A DNA stretch of 6,375 bases from Candidatus Aminicenantota bacterium (GTDB lineage: Bacteria; Acidobacteriota; Aminicenantia; Aminicenantales; JAFGBC01): NCBI GenBank assembly GCA_016933355.1, contig JAFGBC010000200.1, positions 1-6,375 of the forward strand. Reading direction: 5' to 3'. The notes under the pieces were generated by a model that did no database searches, was not told where the DNA came from, and saw only the letters and a list, made by a program, of their open reading frames with translations. Position 1 is the first letter of the stretch. Every line of letters begins with the position of its first letter. Below, piece by piece: positions 1 to 6,357 of this stretch. A program made the translations under genes and the position numbers.

Positions 1-911
1 GAAACCTCGGACACGGTTCCGCAGCGGCGGCACTTTATGGAGATAACGAGCTCACGGCACTTGACTCCGCGCTCGATGTTGTGCTCATAGCGCCGGACCC
101 GGCCGCCGCAGCGGTCGCAGGCGGCCGGCACGACCAGCCTCACACGTATGAATTCCGGGGACACACGACTTAATTTTCCAAATAGAATCGGCGTCCTTGG
201 AACTCTCAGCATCACGAGACGGAAGCCGGGCGGAGCGGCTTCGTTGATCTCGGCCAGGAAGCGCCGGAAGAAACGGAGCGTCTCCCGCGACCTCGTCCGG
301 GCCAAAGCCCGGCCCGCGTCCGTCCTCATGTTCAGGGGGAGGACCGCGGCGTAGGTCAGCTCCTTGCTGAGCGTCGTCGCGACGGCGCCGCTCAGCGTCC
401 GGCCGCGGAGCGTGGATTTGACGAAAAAATGGGCGACGCCGAGCGTCCCGGCCTTGGCGAGGAAATCCGCGTCATGGACAATGTCGGCCGCCGGCCGGCG
501 CATCCGCCTCTCGTTGTAGAGCGCTTCGAGCGCCGCGGCGACCTCAGCGACCAATCGGGCGGGCGCGCCGGCGCCGCGGAGCGTCCCCCGGGCTATGCGC
601 GCAGCGGCGGCCTCTTCGGGCGCCCGGCCGGCGTGGTAGCGCCCCCGCCGGAACTTGCCGGCGTCATGGAACAAGGCCGTCAGGACGGCCGGCAACGGAT
701 CGCGCCTTTCGCGTCGGGCGATCCTCAGCGCAAACGACGCGACGTGGACGGTATGCTCCCAGAGAAAGCTCGCGCCGTTTTCGCCCCCCTTCCCCCCGAA
801 GGCCTTCTCCGCTTTTTCGATCAAGCCCCGGACGCGCGCGACGAGCCCCGGGAAGCGATCGTCGACCAGGCGGGTGAAATCCCGGTCGTCGCGGCGCGGT
901 TTCGCGGCCAT
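1..911 (-). CDS. HD-domain phosphohydrolase with C-terminal zinc ribbon (partial, stop outside window)
   Basis: I translated the minus strand by hand from the ATG at 911; the frame stays open for 303 codons to the window edge, so the C-terminus is missing. The HD metal-site residues are in order: His53 (FLWEHTVHV), the His82-Asp83 doublet (LFHDAGKF) and Asp147/Asp149 (IVHDADFLAKAG). This is the layout of HD-superfamily metal-dependent phosphohydrolases of the 'DAD-x-L' type; the substrate is unknown. A later segment (LSKELTYA, about 182-188) is rich in helix formers. Near the visible end are CDRC (265-268) and CRRC (294-297), a probable zinc ribbon. Between the two domains, residues about 236-257 come from an AT-rich stretch with codons rare elsewhere in the gene (TTA, ATA, CTA, AGT, AGA), probably a repeat insertion. 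No Shine-Dalgarno sequence precedes the ATG, but a strong promoter does. The gene is divergent from mobA. The HD assignment is firm; the biological role is not inferable here. Confidence 0.85.
   Translation of the reverse strand, partial: MAAKPRRDDRDFTRLVDDRFPGLVARVRGLIEKAEKAFGGKGGENGASFLWEHTVHVASFALRIARRERRDPLPAVLTALFHDAGKFRRGRYHAGRAPEEAAAARIARGTLRGAGAPARLVAEVAAALEALYNERRMRRPAADIVHDADFLAKAGTLGVAHFFVKSTLRGRTLSGAVATTLSKELTYAAVLPLNMRTDAGRALARTRSRETLRFFRRFLAEINEAAPPGFRLVMLRVPRTPILFGKLSRVSPEFIRVRLVVPAACDRCGGRVRRYEHNIERGVKCRELVISIKCRRCGTVSEV
150..205. repeat. Small palindromic, REP-like element inside the HD gene
   Basis: The ends form an imperfect inverted repeat. GAATTCCGGGGACAC at 150-164 matches the reverse complement of 191-205 (GAGTTCCAAGGACGC) at 11 of 15 positions, and all four differences are A/G transitions. 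The interior, about 165-190, is AT-rich and contains a short ATTT/AAAT stem (173-176 with 180-183). Both the low GC and the codons in the overlapping reading frame differ from the flanks. The element falls exactly in the linker between the HD domain and the zinc ribbon of the host gene, where an in-frame insertion would be tolerated. The sequence resembles dispersed repeats I associate with uncultivated bacterial genomes, but that is an impression and there is only one full copy in this window. It could also be ordinary, unusually AT-rich coding sequence. Confidence 0.45.
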
Positions 912-921
912 GGTTCCGTTT

Positions 922-951
922 ATTATAATCTCCGCCCCGAAGCGGGGTCAA
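922..951 (-). promoter_or_regulatory. Sigma-70-type promoter of the HD gene, near-leaderless
   Basis: Read on the minus strand there is TTGACC at 951-946 (5 of 6 to the -35 consensus), an 18-base spacer, and a perfect TATAAT at 927-922. Only 10 bases separate the -10 box from the ATG at 911, so transcription would start about three to five bases before the start codon. This fits the absence of a Shine-Dalgarno sequence. It is the best promoter in the window. Confidence 0.6.
935..947. promoter_or_regulatory. Palindrome in the promoter spacer (possible operator)
   Basis: CCCCG (935-939) and CGGGG (943-947) are perfect inverted arms around AAG. The palindrome lies between the -35 and -10 boxes of the HD-gene promoter and just touches the -35 box. 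That is a classic place for a repressor or a spacer-distorting activator to bind. In GC-rich DNA a 5-base arm also arises by chance, so the operator role is an inference. Confidence 0.25.
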
Positions 952-999
952 ACGCGCGGGCCGTCGCCGCGCCCTCGCGGCGCCGCGGGCAAGGCGGGA

Positions 1000-1028
1000 T
1001 TGGACGCCGGTCGCCGTTGAGATAAAAT
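1000..1028 (+). promoter_or_regulatory. Candidate promoter of mobA, leaderless
   Basis: TTGGAC at 1000-1005 (weak -35, matching only TTG) is followed by a 17-base spacer and TAAAAT at 1023-1028 (5 of 6 to TATAAT). The -10 box ends 6 bases before the ATG at 1035, so the predicted transcription start is at or within a base or two of the start codon. No Shine-Dalgarno sequence stands before the ATG. Confidence 0.35.
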
Positions 1029-1034
1029 GGACGC

Positions 1035-1646
1035 ATGCCGCGGCGCTATCAATGCGGGAATAAGCCGGCGAGCCTCGTGATCCTCGCCGGAGGGGCAAGC
1101 CGCCGCATGAAGAAGGACAAGGCGCTCCTCCCCGCCCCCGACCGGCCGCTGCTCGAGCGCCTCCTGGCCCAGGTCGAAGGACGATTCGACGAGATTCTGA
1201 TCAGCGTCTCTCGGGGGCGGGTCCTGCCGGGCCTCCCCTATCCGCAGGTCGAGGACGAGGTCCCGGGCCGGGGACCGATCGAGGGCGTCCGTCGCGGCGT
1301 CCGGGCCGCCCGGAACGAAACCGTCGCCGTCATCGCCTGCGACATCCCGGACATCAACGTCCGCTTCCTGGGTCGGATCATTCGAGCGGCCGCCGGTCGC
1401 GACATCGCCGTACCGGTCACGGCCGCCGGCGAATTCGAGCCCCTCCTCGCCGTCTACCGGAAATCCGCGCTGCCCGCCGTCGAACGGCTCGTCGCCTCGG
1501 GCGAAAACAGCCTCCTCCCCCTTTTCTCGATCTGCCGGACCCGGACGGTGCCGCTGGGACGGACGACGTGGCTCAAGAACATCAACACGCCCGAGGACTA
1601 CGCCCGATTACTGGGGGCGCTCAAGACGCCCAGGGGCCGACGTTGA
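1035..1646 (+). CDS. mobA: Molybdenum cofactor guanylyltransferase MobA
   Basis: The 203-residue product transfers GMP from GTP to molybdopterin, making the guanine dinucleotide (MGD) cofactor in the cytoplasm. The family signature is plain: the nucleotide-binding loop LAGGASRRMKKDKALL at 17-32, the GPIEGV segment at 80-85, the metal-binding CDIPDI at 102-107 (Asp103), EFEPLLAVY at 133-141 and the C-terminal NINTPEDY at 182-189. Length is close to typical MobA (about 190-200). An in-frame TAA at 1023-1025 rules out a longer protein. ATG 1035 is the first start; a GTG at 1077, directly before ILAGG, is a possible shorter one. The MobA family resembles other nucleotidyltransferases such as MocA, but the signature and the adjacent bis-MGD enzyme favour MobA. 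The gene is convergent with dmsC and divergent from the HD gene, so it is probably expressed separately from the reductase it serves. Confidence 0.9.
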   Translation: MPRRYQCGNKPASLVILAGGASRRMKKDKALLPAPDRPLLERLLAQVEGRFDEILISVSRGRVLPGLPYPQVEDEVPGRGPIEGVRRGVRAARNETVAVIACDIPDINVRFLGRIIRAAAGRDIAVPVTAAGEFEPLLAVYRKSALPAVERLVASGENSLLPLFSICRTRTVPLGRTTWLKNINTPEDYARLLGALKTPRGRR

Positions 1647-1706
1647 CGCCGCACCGCTAACAAGAAGAAATTCCGGAAGACACGGGCGGGGATCGCCGGC
1701 TCGGGC

Positions 1707-2606
1707 TTAGACCCCGATCCGGTCATATACGGCGTAGAACAGCCAGCGACCGACGCCCGCGGCGGCCAGGGCGCCGGCCAGCGCGGTCCAGAGGAAAAGC
1801 CGCGCCTTCATCGGCGCAGACGGGTTCGCTCCGATTCCGTGGATCAAGACGCAGGCCCCGACGCCGGCCAGCAACAACGTCCGGACGGCGATCAGCGGGA
1901 CGATTCCTTTCCCCGGACGCGCCCGCAGCGTGGCGGCTCTTGCTCCGAAGACGCCGGCCAGAGGAGTCAGGAAAATCGTGACGGCCAGCCCGGCCGCCGC
2001 CGCGATGAGCGCGACGGACGCCTGATAGCGGGCGGACGGAACACCCCCCTGCGCCGTCCTGTCCGCCAGTCCGGACAGGACCAGCGCCGATCCGAGCGAC
2101 CCGAGAAGAAGAGCCGAAACGAGAAACGACGCCGGCGTATGGATGTTCCGCCAGACGGGGACCGTTTCCAGCATGTAAACCCGGACCATGCTATAGAGGA
2201 AGGCGAGGCCGCTCAGTCCGGCGGCGACGACGGCCGCCCGAAGGGGGCCCGGCCGCGCCGCGCTCTCCGGCCGGAGCCAAAGCCACGCGGCCAGGCCGGC
2301 CGCGAGAAAAAGGAAGGCGATCAAGCAGAATATTTCGCGGCTCAGCCAAGAACGCTTGATATTATCCGCCGCGTGGAACGCGAGCCACGGTCTCCCCAGA
2401 TGAAGAAAGGAGATGACCGCCGCGACCGCGAGAAGCGCGGCGACTCCCGCGCAGAGGACGAACATCAGCGACGGGCCGCCGGCTTCAGCCGCGCCGGCGG
2501 CGCTCCGCCCGGAGAACGCCAGCGGGACGGCCGTCAACCCGAACGCGCCGACCGCCGTCTGTCCTAGGAGCGTGAAGACGACGAGCGGCCACTCGCGCCG
2601 CGCCAC
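1707..2606 (-). CDS. dmsC: DmsC-family membrane anchor, quinol-oxidising subunit of DMSO reductase
   Basis: This 299-residue integral membrane protein anchors the reductase and takes electrons from menaquinol. Its N-terminus (EWPLVVFTLLGQTAVG, 5-20) and the motifs HLGRPW (69-74), SWLSREI (86-92) and TVPVWRN (in the middle of the protein) are those of the DmsC family. His69 and Glu91 align with E. coli DmsC His65 and Glu87, residues known to be important for menaquinol binding; both shift by the same +4. About eight hydrophobic segments can be drawn, at roughly 8-30, 47-68, 92-110, 121-141, 158-178, 195-217, 233-255 and 268-290, as in E. coli DmsC. The start is GTG at 2606, directly after the dmsB stop and six bases after a strong Shine-Dalgarno sequence. 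It is the last gene of the operon. NrfD/PsrC-type anchors are the alternative family, but the motifs fit DmsC better. Confidence 0.9.
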   Translation of the reverse strand: MARREWPLVVFTLLGQTAVGAFGLTAVPLAFSGRSAAGAAEAGGPSLMFVLCAGVAALLAVAAVISFLHLGRPWLAFHAADNIKRSWLSREIFCLIAFLFLAAGLAAWLWLRPESAARPGPLRAAVVAAGLSGLAFLYSMVRVYMLETVPVWRNIHTPASFLVSALLLGSLGSALVLSGLADRTAQGGVPSARYQASVALIAAAAGLAVTIFLTPLAGVFGARAATLRARPGKGIVPLIAVRTLLLAGVGACVLIHGIGANPSAPMKARLFLWTALAGALAAAGVGRWLFYAVYDRIGV

Positions 2607-3221
2607 TCAGATCTCCTCCCAGTTGGCGACTTCGGCGCCCTCGGCCTCGGCCCGGGCGGCGTCCCGGTGGGGCTTGATGACGAGGGCGGGCTTGGTGACG
2701 TCGGGCGCCGGGAGGGGAAAGATCGCGGCCGTCGCGCCGTGGCGAGCCCTCAGCTCCTCGATGTCCCCGAAGTCGAGGGCCCGCATCGGGCAGGCCGCGA
2801 CACAGGCGGGCGGCCGCCCGGCTTCGATTTCGTCGGCGCAGAAGTCGCACTTCGTCATCCGGTTGGCGGGCTCGTCGAACTGGAGGGCGCCGTAGGGGCA
2901 GGCCCATTCGCAGTAACGGCAGCCGATGCAGCGCGCCCGGTCGATGGTCACGATCCCGTCCTCGCGCTGCTCGATGGCGGCGGTCGGGCAGACGTTGCGG
3001 CAGATGGGCAATTCGCAGTGGTTGCAGGCGATCGAGACGTTGTAGGCGAAGACGTCGGGCCGCCACAGCCCGCCCTCGTTACGCCAGGCGCCGCCCTGGA
3101 CTTCGTAGACCCGCCGCCAGAGGACGCCGACCTCGAGCCCGTTCTTGTCCTTGCAGGCGGCCTGGCAGGCCTTGCAGCCCGAGCAGGCGCTCGCGTCGAA
3201 GAAGAAGCCGAGGCGGCTCAT
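2607..3221 (-). CDS. dmsB: DmsB, four [4Fe-4S]-cluster electron-transfer subunit
   Basis: The 204-residue protein wires DmsC to DmsA through four [4Fe-4S] clusters. All four Cys groups are intact: C13-C16-C19-C23, C66-C69-C74-C78, C98-C101-C104-C108 and C125-C128-C140-C144. The third (CIGCRYCEWACPYGA) is the typical DmsB form. The tail (FGDIEELRARHG..., IKPH) also follows E. coli DmsB, which has 205 residues. The frame stays open far upstream, to 3626, but only ATG 3221 gives a normal N-terminus (MSRLGFFFDASACSGC); it has a Shine-Dalgarno sequence and overlaps the dmsA stop by four bases (ATGA), indicating translational coupling. There is no signal peptide of its own, so it is probably exported by the Tat pathway as a complex with DmsA. 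Related NrfC/PsrB/PhsB subunits share the fold, but gene order and the tail favour DmsB. Confidence 0.93.
   Translation of the reverse strand: MSRLGFFFDASACSGCKACQAACKDKNGLEVGVLWRRVYEVQGGAWRNEGGLWRPDVFAYNVSIACNHCELPICRNVCPTAAIEQREDGIVTIDRARCIGCRYCEWACPYGALQFDEPANRMTKCDFCADEIEAGRPPACVAACPMRALDFGDIEELRARHGATAAIFPLPAPDVTKPALVIKPHRDAARAEAEGAEVANWEEI
2613..2620 (-). promoter_or_regulatory. Ribosome binding site of dmsC
   Basis: GGGAGGAG (2620-2613) lies inside the last codons of dmsB, six bases before the GTG at 2606. It decides the GTG start, because no ATG is available in a suitable position. The arrangement TGA followed directly by GTG suggests coupled re-initiation. Confidence 0.75.
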
Positions 3222-5665
3222 GTCCGAGCCTTCTCCACCTGGGCCATGATCGTGTGCTGGGCGTTGCCGAAAGCGAGCGCCGTCCAGCGCTCCGAGCTCA
3301 GGACGTTGACCGACCCGGCGCGGTCGACGCCGTCCTTGTCCGGCCGCCACCAGGCGCCCTGGGGAAGGGCGACGACGCCGGGCATGATCCGCTTGGTGAC
3401 GCGGCAGCGGACGACGGTCGCGCCCCGGTCGTTGAAGACGCGGACTTCGTCCCCGTCGCGGACGCCCCGCGCCTCGGCGTCGGCCGGGTTGATGAACAGG
3501 CGCTGGGGGAAGGCCTCGATGAGCCAGTCGACGTTGTCCATAGTCGAATGGACGCGGGCCAGGTAATGATGGCCGATGACCGAGAGCGGGAAGCGGGCGG
3601 CCTCGGGGCCGAACGGGCTCTCCCACTCCCGGATGTATTTGGGGACGGCCGGGATCTCGTCGGGACGGCCGAGGTCGTGGAGCGCCTTGGAGAAGATCTC
3701 GACCCTCCCCGAGGGCGTCGGCAGCGGATGCCCGACCGGGTCGCGCCGGAAATCGGCGAAGGCGACGGCCGGCCGCGTGACCGGGACGCTGTAGACGCCG
3801 GCGTTCGAGGCCTCGAACGCATCGAGGTCGGGGATGTCGGGGAAGCGCGTTTTCCGGTACTGCTCGATCGCCCAGGCGACCCAGTCCCGCTCGGAGCGGC
3901 CTTCGGTGTAGGCCTCGACCAGGCCGAGCCGTTCGGCGACCTTGGCGCAGATGGCGTAATCGCTTAGGGCCTCGCCGGGCGGCTCGACGATCTTGGGCAT
4001 GAGAAGGACCTCGTCGCCGTACTTCCAGCCGTCCTCAAGGCCCCAGGTCTCGAACTGGGTGCAGGCCGGGAGGACGAGGTCGGCGAAGCGGCCGGTCGGC
4101 GTCAAAAAGTTGTCCTGGACGACGAGGATCTCGACGAGGCTTTCGTCGGCCAGGATGCGGGCCGTCCGGTTGACGTTCCCGTGCTGGTTGATGAGGGCGT
4201 TCGAGGCGACGGCCCAGATGAGCTTGATGTCGGTCCCGAGCCGGTCGACGCCGGTAACGCCGTCGGCCGGCCCCATATCCTTGCCGCGCAGGACGGCTTC
4301 CGTCCACAAGAAGGACGGGATGGCGGCCTTGACCGGGTTCGTCCCGGTCGGGAAGACGAGCCAGAAAGGTCCGCCGTCGGGCGCCTGGAGGGCGATCCCG
4401 CTCGCCCAGCCGCCGGGGACGCCGACGTTCCCGGTCAGCGCGGCCAGGACGCAGCCGGCCCGCACCGCCTGCTCGCCGTAAGCGCGGCGCTGCATGCCGT
4501 AGCCCTGATACAGGACGCCGGGCTTGATCGTGGCGTATTCGCGGGCGACGCGAGCGATGGTGGCGGCCGGGACCCCCGTGATCGCTTCCGCCCAGGCGGG
4601 CGTTTTGGGCGTTCCGTCCCGCGTCCCCAAGATATAGTCCTTGTAGGACTCGGCGCCCTCGTAGCCGGCCGGCATCTGCGTCCCGTCGAACCCGAGGCAA
4701 TGGCTGCGGACGAACGCGGCGTCATAGAGATTCTCGACGATCATGACATGGGCCATGGCCGACATCATCGCCGCGTCGGTCCCGGGACGGATCGGGATCC
4801 ATTCGTCGGCCAGGGCGACCGCGCTCAACGTCATCCGGGGGTCGACGCAGACGACGCGGGCCCCTCTCTCTCGCGCCTTGTGGACGAAATACTCGGAGTT
4901 GGTCCCATCCCGGATCTCGGCCGGGTTCCAGCCCCACATCAGGATGTAGCGCGCGTTGAGCCAGTCCTGGCGCTGGTTGCCGGTGACCGAGGTTCCGTAG
5001 ACGGTCGGCGTCGCCCTGGAGATGGCCGCCCAGGAGTAGGAGTTGTAGAAGCCGAGCGAACCGCCGAACAGGTTGAGCAGGCGCTGCGCGGTCTGCCGGC
5101 CGTTGAGCTGGTTGTAGCTTCCCGTCCCGTAGGGAACGAAGATCGCGGCGTTGCCGTAGGCGGCCTTGATTCGGGTCAGACCGTCGGCCAGAAAGCCGGC
5201 CGCTTCATCCCAAGAGATTGGAACGAAACGCCCCTCTCCCCGCTTCCCGGACCGCTTCAGGGGTCGAGTCAGGCGGTCGGGGTGATACTGGCGGCGCAGG
5301 TAGGAACGTCCCCGGACGCAGGGGCGGAGCTGAGGGTCCTCGATCGCGTCGCCGGGACGGTCGTCGCCTTCGATCCGGACGATGCGGCCGTCCTTGACGG
5401 TGACTTTGAGCAGGCAGCGCCCGCCGCAGTTGTGCGACGGGCAGCCGGTCCGGACGACGCGGACCGCGGCGTCCTCTTGGACGGACGCGGCGGAGGCGGC
5501 GGCGCGGACGCTTTCCTTCCGTCCTCCCGGCCCGCGGCGGAGCCGGGCCGCCAGCCCGCGCCCGGCGAAGGCCGAGCCGCCGACGAACGAACTCCAGCGC
5601 AGGAAACCCCGCCGGGACATCGCCGCGGTTTCAATCTTTTTCTTGATGCCCTTGAAACCGCTCAT
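3218..5665 (-). CDS. dmsA: DmsA, Tat-exported molybdopterin (bis-MGD) catalytic subunit of DMSO/S-oxide reductase
   Basis: The 815-residue protein matches E. coli DmsA (814) in length and along its whole course. It would reduce DMSO or a related S- or N-oxide. A twin-arginine signal starts at 17 (SRRGFLRW). The FS0 cluster site is C75, C80, C84 and C116 (CX4CX3CX31C), followed by the DmsA-type VRGRS, with Arg where formate dehydrogenase-like enzymes have Lys. Ser211 in NSYS corresponds to the Mo-ligating Ser of the DMSO reductase family (GDYS). Shared blocks include GEGRFVPISWDEA (143-155), EWIPIRPGTDAA, LTGNVGVPGG and, in the C-terminal cofactor domain (about 695-810), FNDRGATV and MPGVVALPQGAW. 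ATG 5665 lies 13 bases after the preceding gene and has no clear Shine-Dalgarno sequence; Met16, directly before SRRGFLRW, is an alternative start. Substrate identity is inferred. Confidence 0.93.
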   Translation of the reverse strand: MSGFKGIKKKIETAAMSRRGFLRWSSFVGGSAFAGRGLAARLRRGPGGRKESVRAAASAASVQEDAAVRVVRTGCPSHNCGGRCLLKVTVKDGRIVRIEGDDRPGDAIEDPQLRPCVRGRSYLRRQYHPDRLTRPLKRSGKRGEGRFVPISWDEAAGFLADGLTRIKAAYGNAAIFVPYGTGSYNQLNGRQTAQRLLNLFGGSLGFYNSYSWAAISRATPTVYGTSVTGNQRQDWLNARYILMWGWNPAEIRDGTNSEYFVHKARERGARVVCVDPRMTLSAVALADEWIPIRPGTDAAMMSAMAHVMIVENLYDAAFVRSHCLGFDGTQMPAGYEGAESYKDYILGTRDGTPKTPAWAEAITGVPAATIARVAREYATIKPGVLYQGYGMQRRAYGEQAVRAGCVLAALTGNVGVPGGWASGIALQAPDGGPFWLVFPTGTNPVKAAIPSFLWTEAVLRGKDMGPADGVTGVDRLGTDIKLIWAVASNALINQHGNVNRTARILADESLVEILVVQDNFLTPTGRFADLVLPACTQFETWGLEDGWKYGDEVLLMPKIVEPPGEALSDYAICAKVAERLGLVEAYTEGRSERDWVAWAIEQYRKTRFPDIPDLDAFEASNAGVYSVPVTRPAVAFADFRRDPVGHPLPTPSGRVEIFSKALHDLGRPDEIPAVPKYIREWESPFGPEAARFPLSVIGHHYLARVHSTMDNVDWLIEAFPQRLFINPADAEARGVRDGDEVRVFNDRGATVVRCRVTKRIMPGVVALPQGAWWRPDKDGVDRAGSVNVLSSERWTALAFGNAQHTIMAQVEKART
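3229..3240 (-). promoter_or_regulatory. Ribosome binding site of dmsB
   Basis: On the minus strand AGGTGGAGAAGG (3240-3229) ends seven bases before the ATG at 3221 and lies within the last codons of dmsA. It selects this ATG over the open frame that continues further upstream. Confidence 0.65.
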
Positions 5666-5678
5666 GACCGGCGGTCCG

Positions 5679-6347
5679 TCAGGCTCGCCCGAGAAGGATT
5701 TCGACTAGAACGGCCAAAACCGCGGACGCCGCCGCATAGCCCGGACGGGATGCGATCCGGTCCGAAAGCCGGGCCGCGGCGGGACGCGGACCGCGAGCGG
5801 CCCGCCGGTCGGAGACGCGGAAGGCCGCGAGGATCAGAAGCGCGGCGGCGAGCGGCTCGGCCGCGAAATACCGCCAGGGAGAGAATCCGTCCAGCGCAAA
5901 GACGCTCGTCGCGCCCGCGAGCGACGCCGAGGCCGCGGCCCAGCCGAAATACGCGAACCGCCAGGCCGTCGAGGCCGCCGCCAGCGAAGCCAAAGACGGC
6001 GTGCGCCGTCCCATCCGGCCGAGGAGCAGCGCGACCGCGGCCCCTTCGAGCAGGATGGCGGCCGCCGGGTTGAGGACCAGGAACGGGTCGGAGACCGGCA
6101 GCAGAAAATCGGCGAGCTTGACGGCCGCCGCTACGGCCGGAACCCCGACCAGAACGACGGCGCGTCCGTCGCCCAGGAACGCGCGCCGCATCGCCCAGAA
6201 TCCGACCGGGAACATGAGTCCGCCGGCCAGCCCGGGAATGCGGAGGAGATGGAGCGCGTGACCGAGGACGGCCTCGGCCAGCCCCCAGACTCCGCCCCAG
6301 AACAGGATGGGCAGGAGCGCCCCGGCCCGCCGCCGAACGGTCGTCAT
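5679..6347 (-). CDS. Conserved-looking polytopic membrane protein of unknown function, first gene of the dms operon
   Basis: I do not recognise a named family. The 222-residue product has about six or seven hydrophobic segments (near 12-31, 37-53, 63-83, 90-109, 128-150, 160-178 and 203-219). Several charged or polar residues lie in or at the ends of these segments: Glu25, His30, His33, Lys77, Asp80, Asn93 and Glu101. GVWGLAEAVLGHALHLL (19-35) and LNPAAAILLEG (92-102) look like conserved cores. Architecture recalls small integral membrane proteins such as ECF-transporter S components, but that is only a resemblance. An Arg/Pro/Ala-rich loop (about 177-200) precedes the last helix. The stop is 13 bases before dmsA on the same strand, so the two are almost certainly co-transcribed and the product may serve the reductase, its cofactor or quinone chemistry. 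ATG 6347 lacks a Shine-Dalgarno sequence and has a -10-like box 10 bases upstream. Confidence 0.8.
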   Translation of the reverse strand: MTTVRRRAGALLPILFWGGVWGLAEAVLGHALHLLRIPGLAGGLMFPVGFWAMRRAFLGDGRAVVLVGVPAVAAAVKLADFLLPVSDPFLVLNPAAAILLEGAAVALLLGRMGRRTPSLASLAAASTAWRFAYFGWAAASASLAGATSVFALDGFSPWRYFAAEPLAAALLILAAFRVSDRRAARGPRPAAARLSDRIASRPGYAAASAVLAVLVEILLGRA

Positions 6348-6357
6348 CTTATTGTCA

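Noticed and set aside
976..987. A perfect 12-base palindrome CGCGGCGCCGCG in the mobA upstream region
   Set aside because: It has no loop and consists only of G and C in very GC-rich intergenic DNA, so chance is a sufficient explanation.
429..1025. A 198-codon plus-strand open frame at the left end
   Set aside because: It is antisense to the HD gene, whose metal-binding motifs and domain order are clear, and its translation is Arg/Pro/Gly-rich with no motif.
1690..1720. A bidirectional terminator between mobA and dmsC
   Set aside because: GGATCG/CGATCC (1690-1695, 1715-1720) and TCGGG/CCCGA (1701-1705, 1713-1717) are short, mutually exclusive, extend into the dmsC coding end and lack a T-tract. 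They are not enough for a terminator call.
1839..2567. A 242-codon plus-strand frame opposite dmsC
   Set aside because: It is a highly charged, Arg/Asp/Gly-rich shadow of a transmembrane gene with conserved DmsC motifs.
2607..3626. A longer 339-residue version of DmsB beginning at 3626
   Set aside because: The extra N-terminal 135 residues overlap the end of dmsA, are Arg/Pro-rich and match nothing. The ATG at 3221 has a Shine-Dalgarno sequence and gives the normal DmsB length.
4181..6073. A 630-codon open frame on the plus strand opposite dmsA and the membrane-protein gene
   Set aside because: Long antisense frames are expected in GC-rich DNA. The translation is low in complexity, rich in Arg, Gly, Asp and Pro, has no recognisable motif, and lies opposite a gene with clear family-wide conservation.
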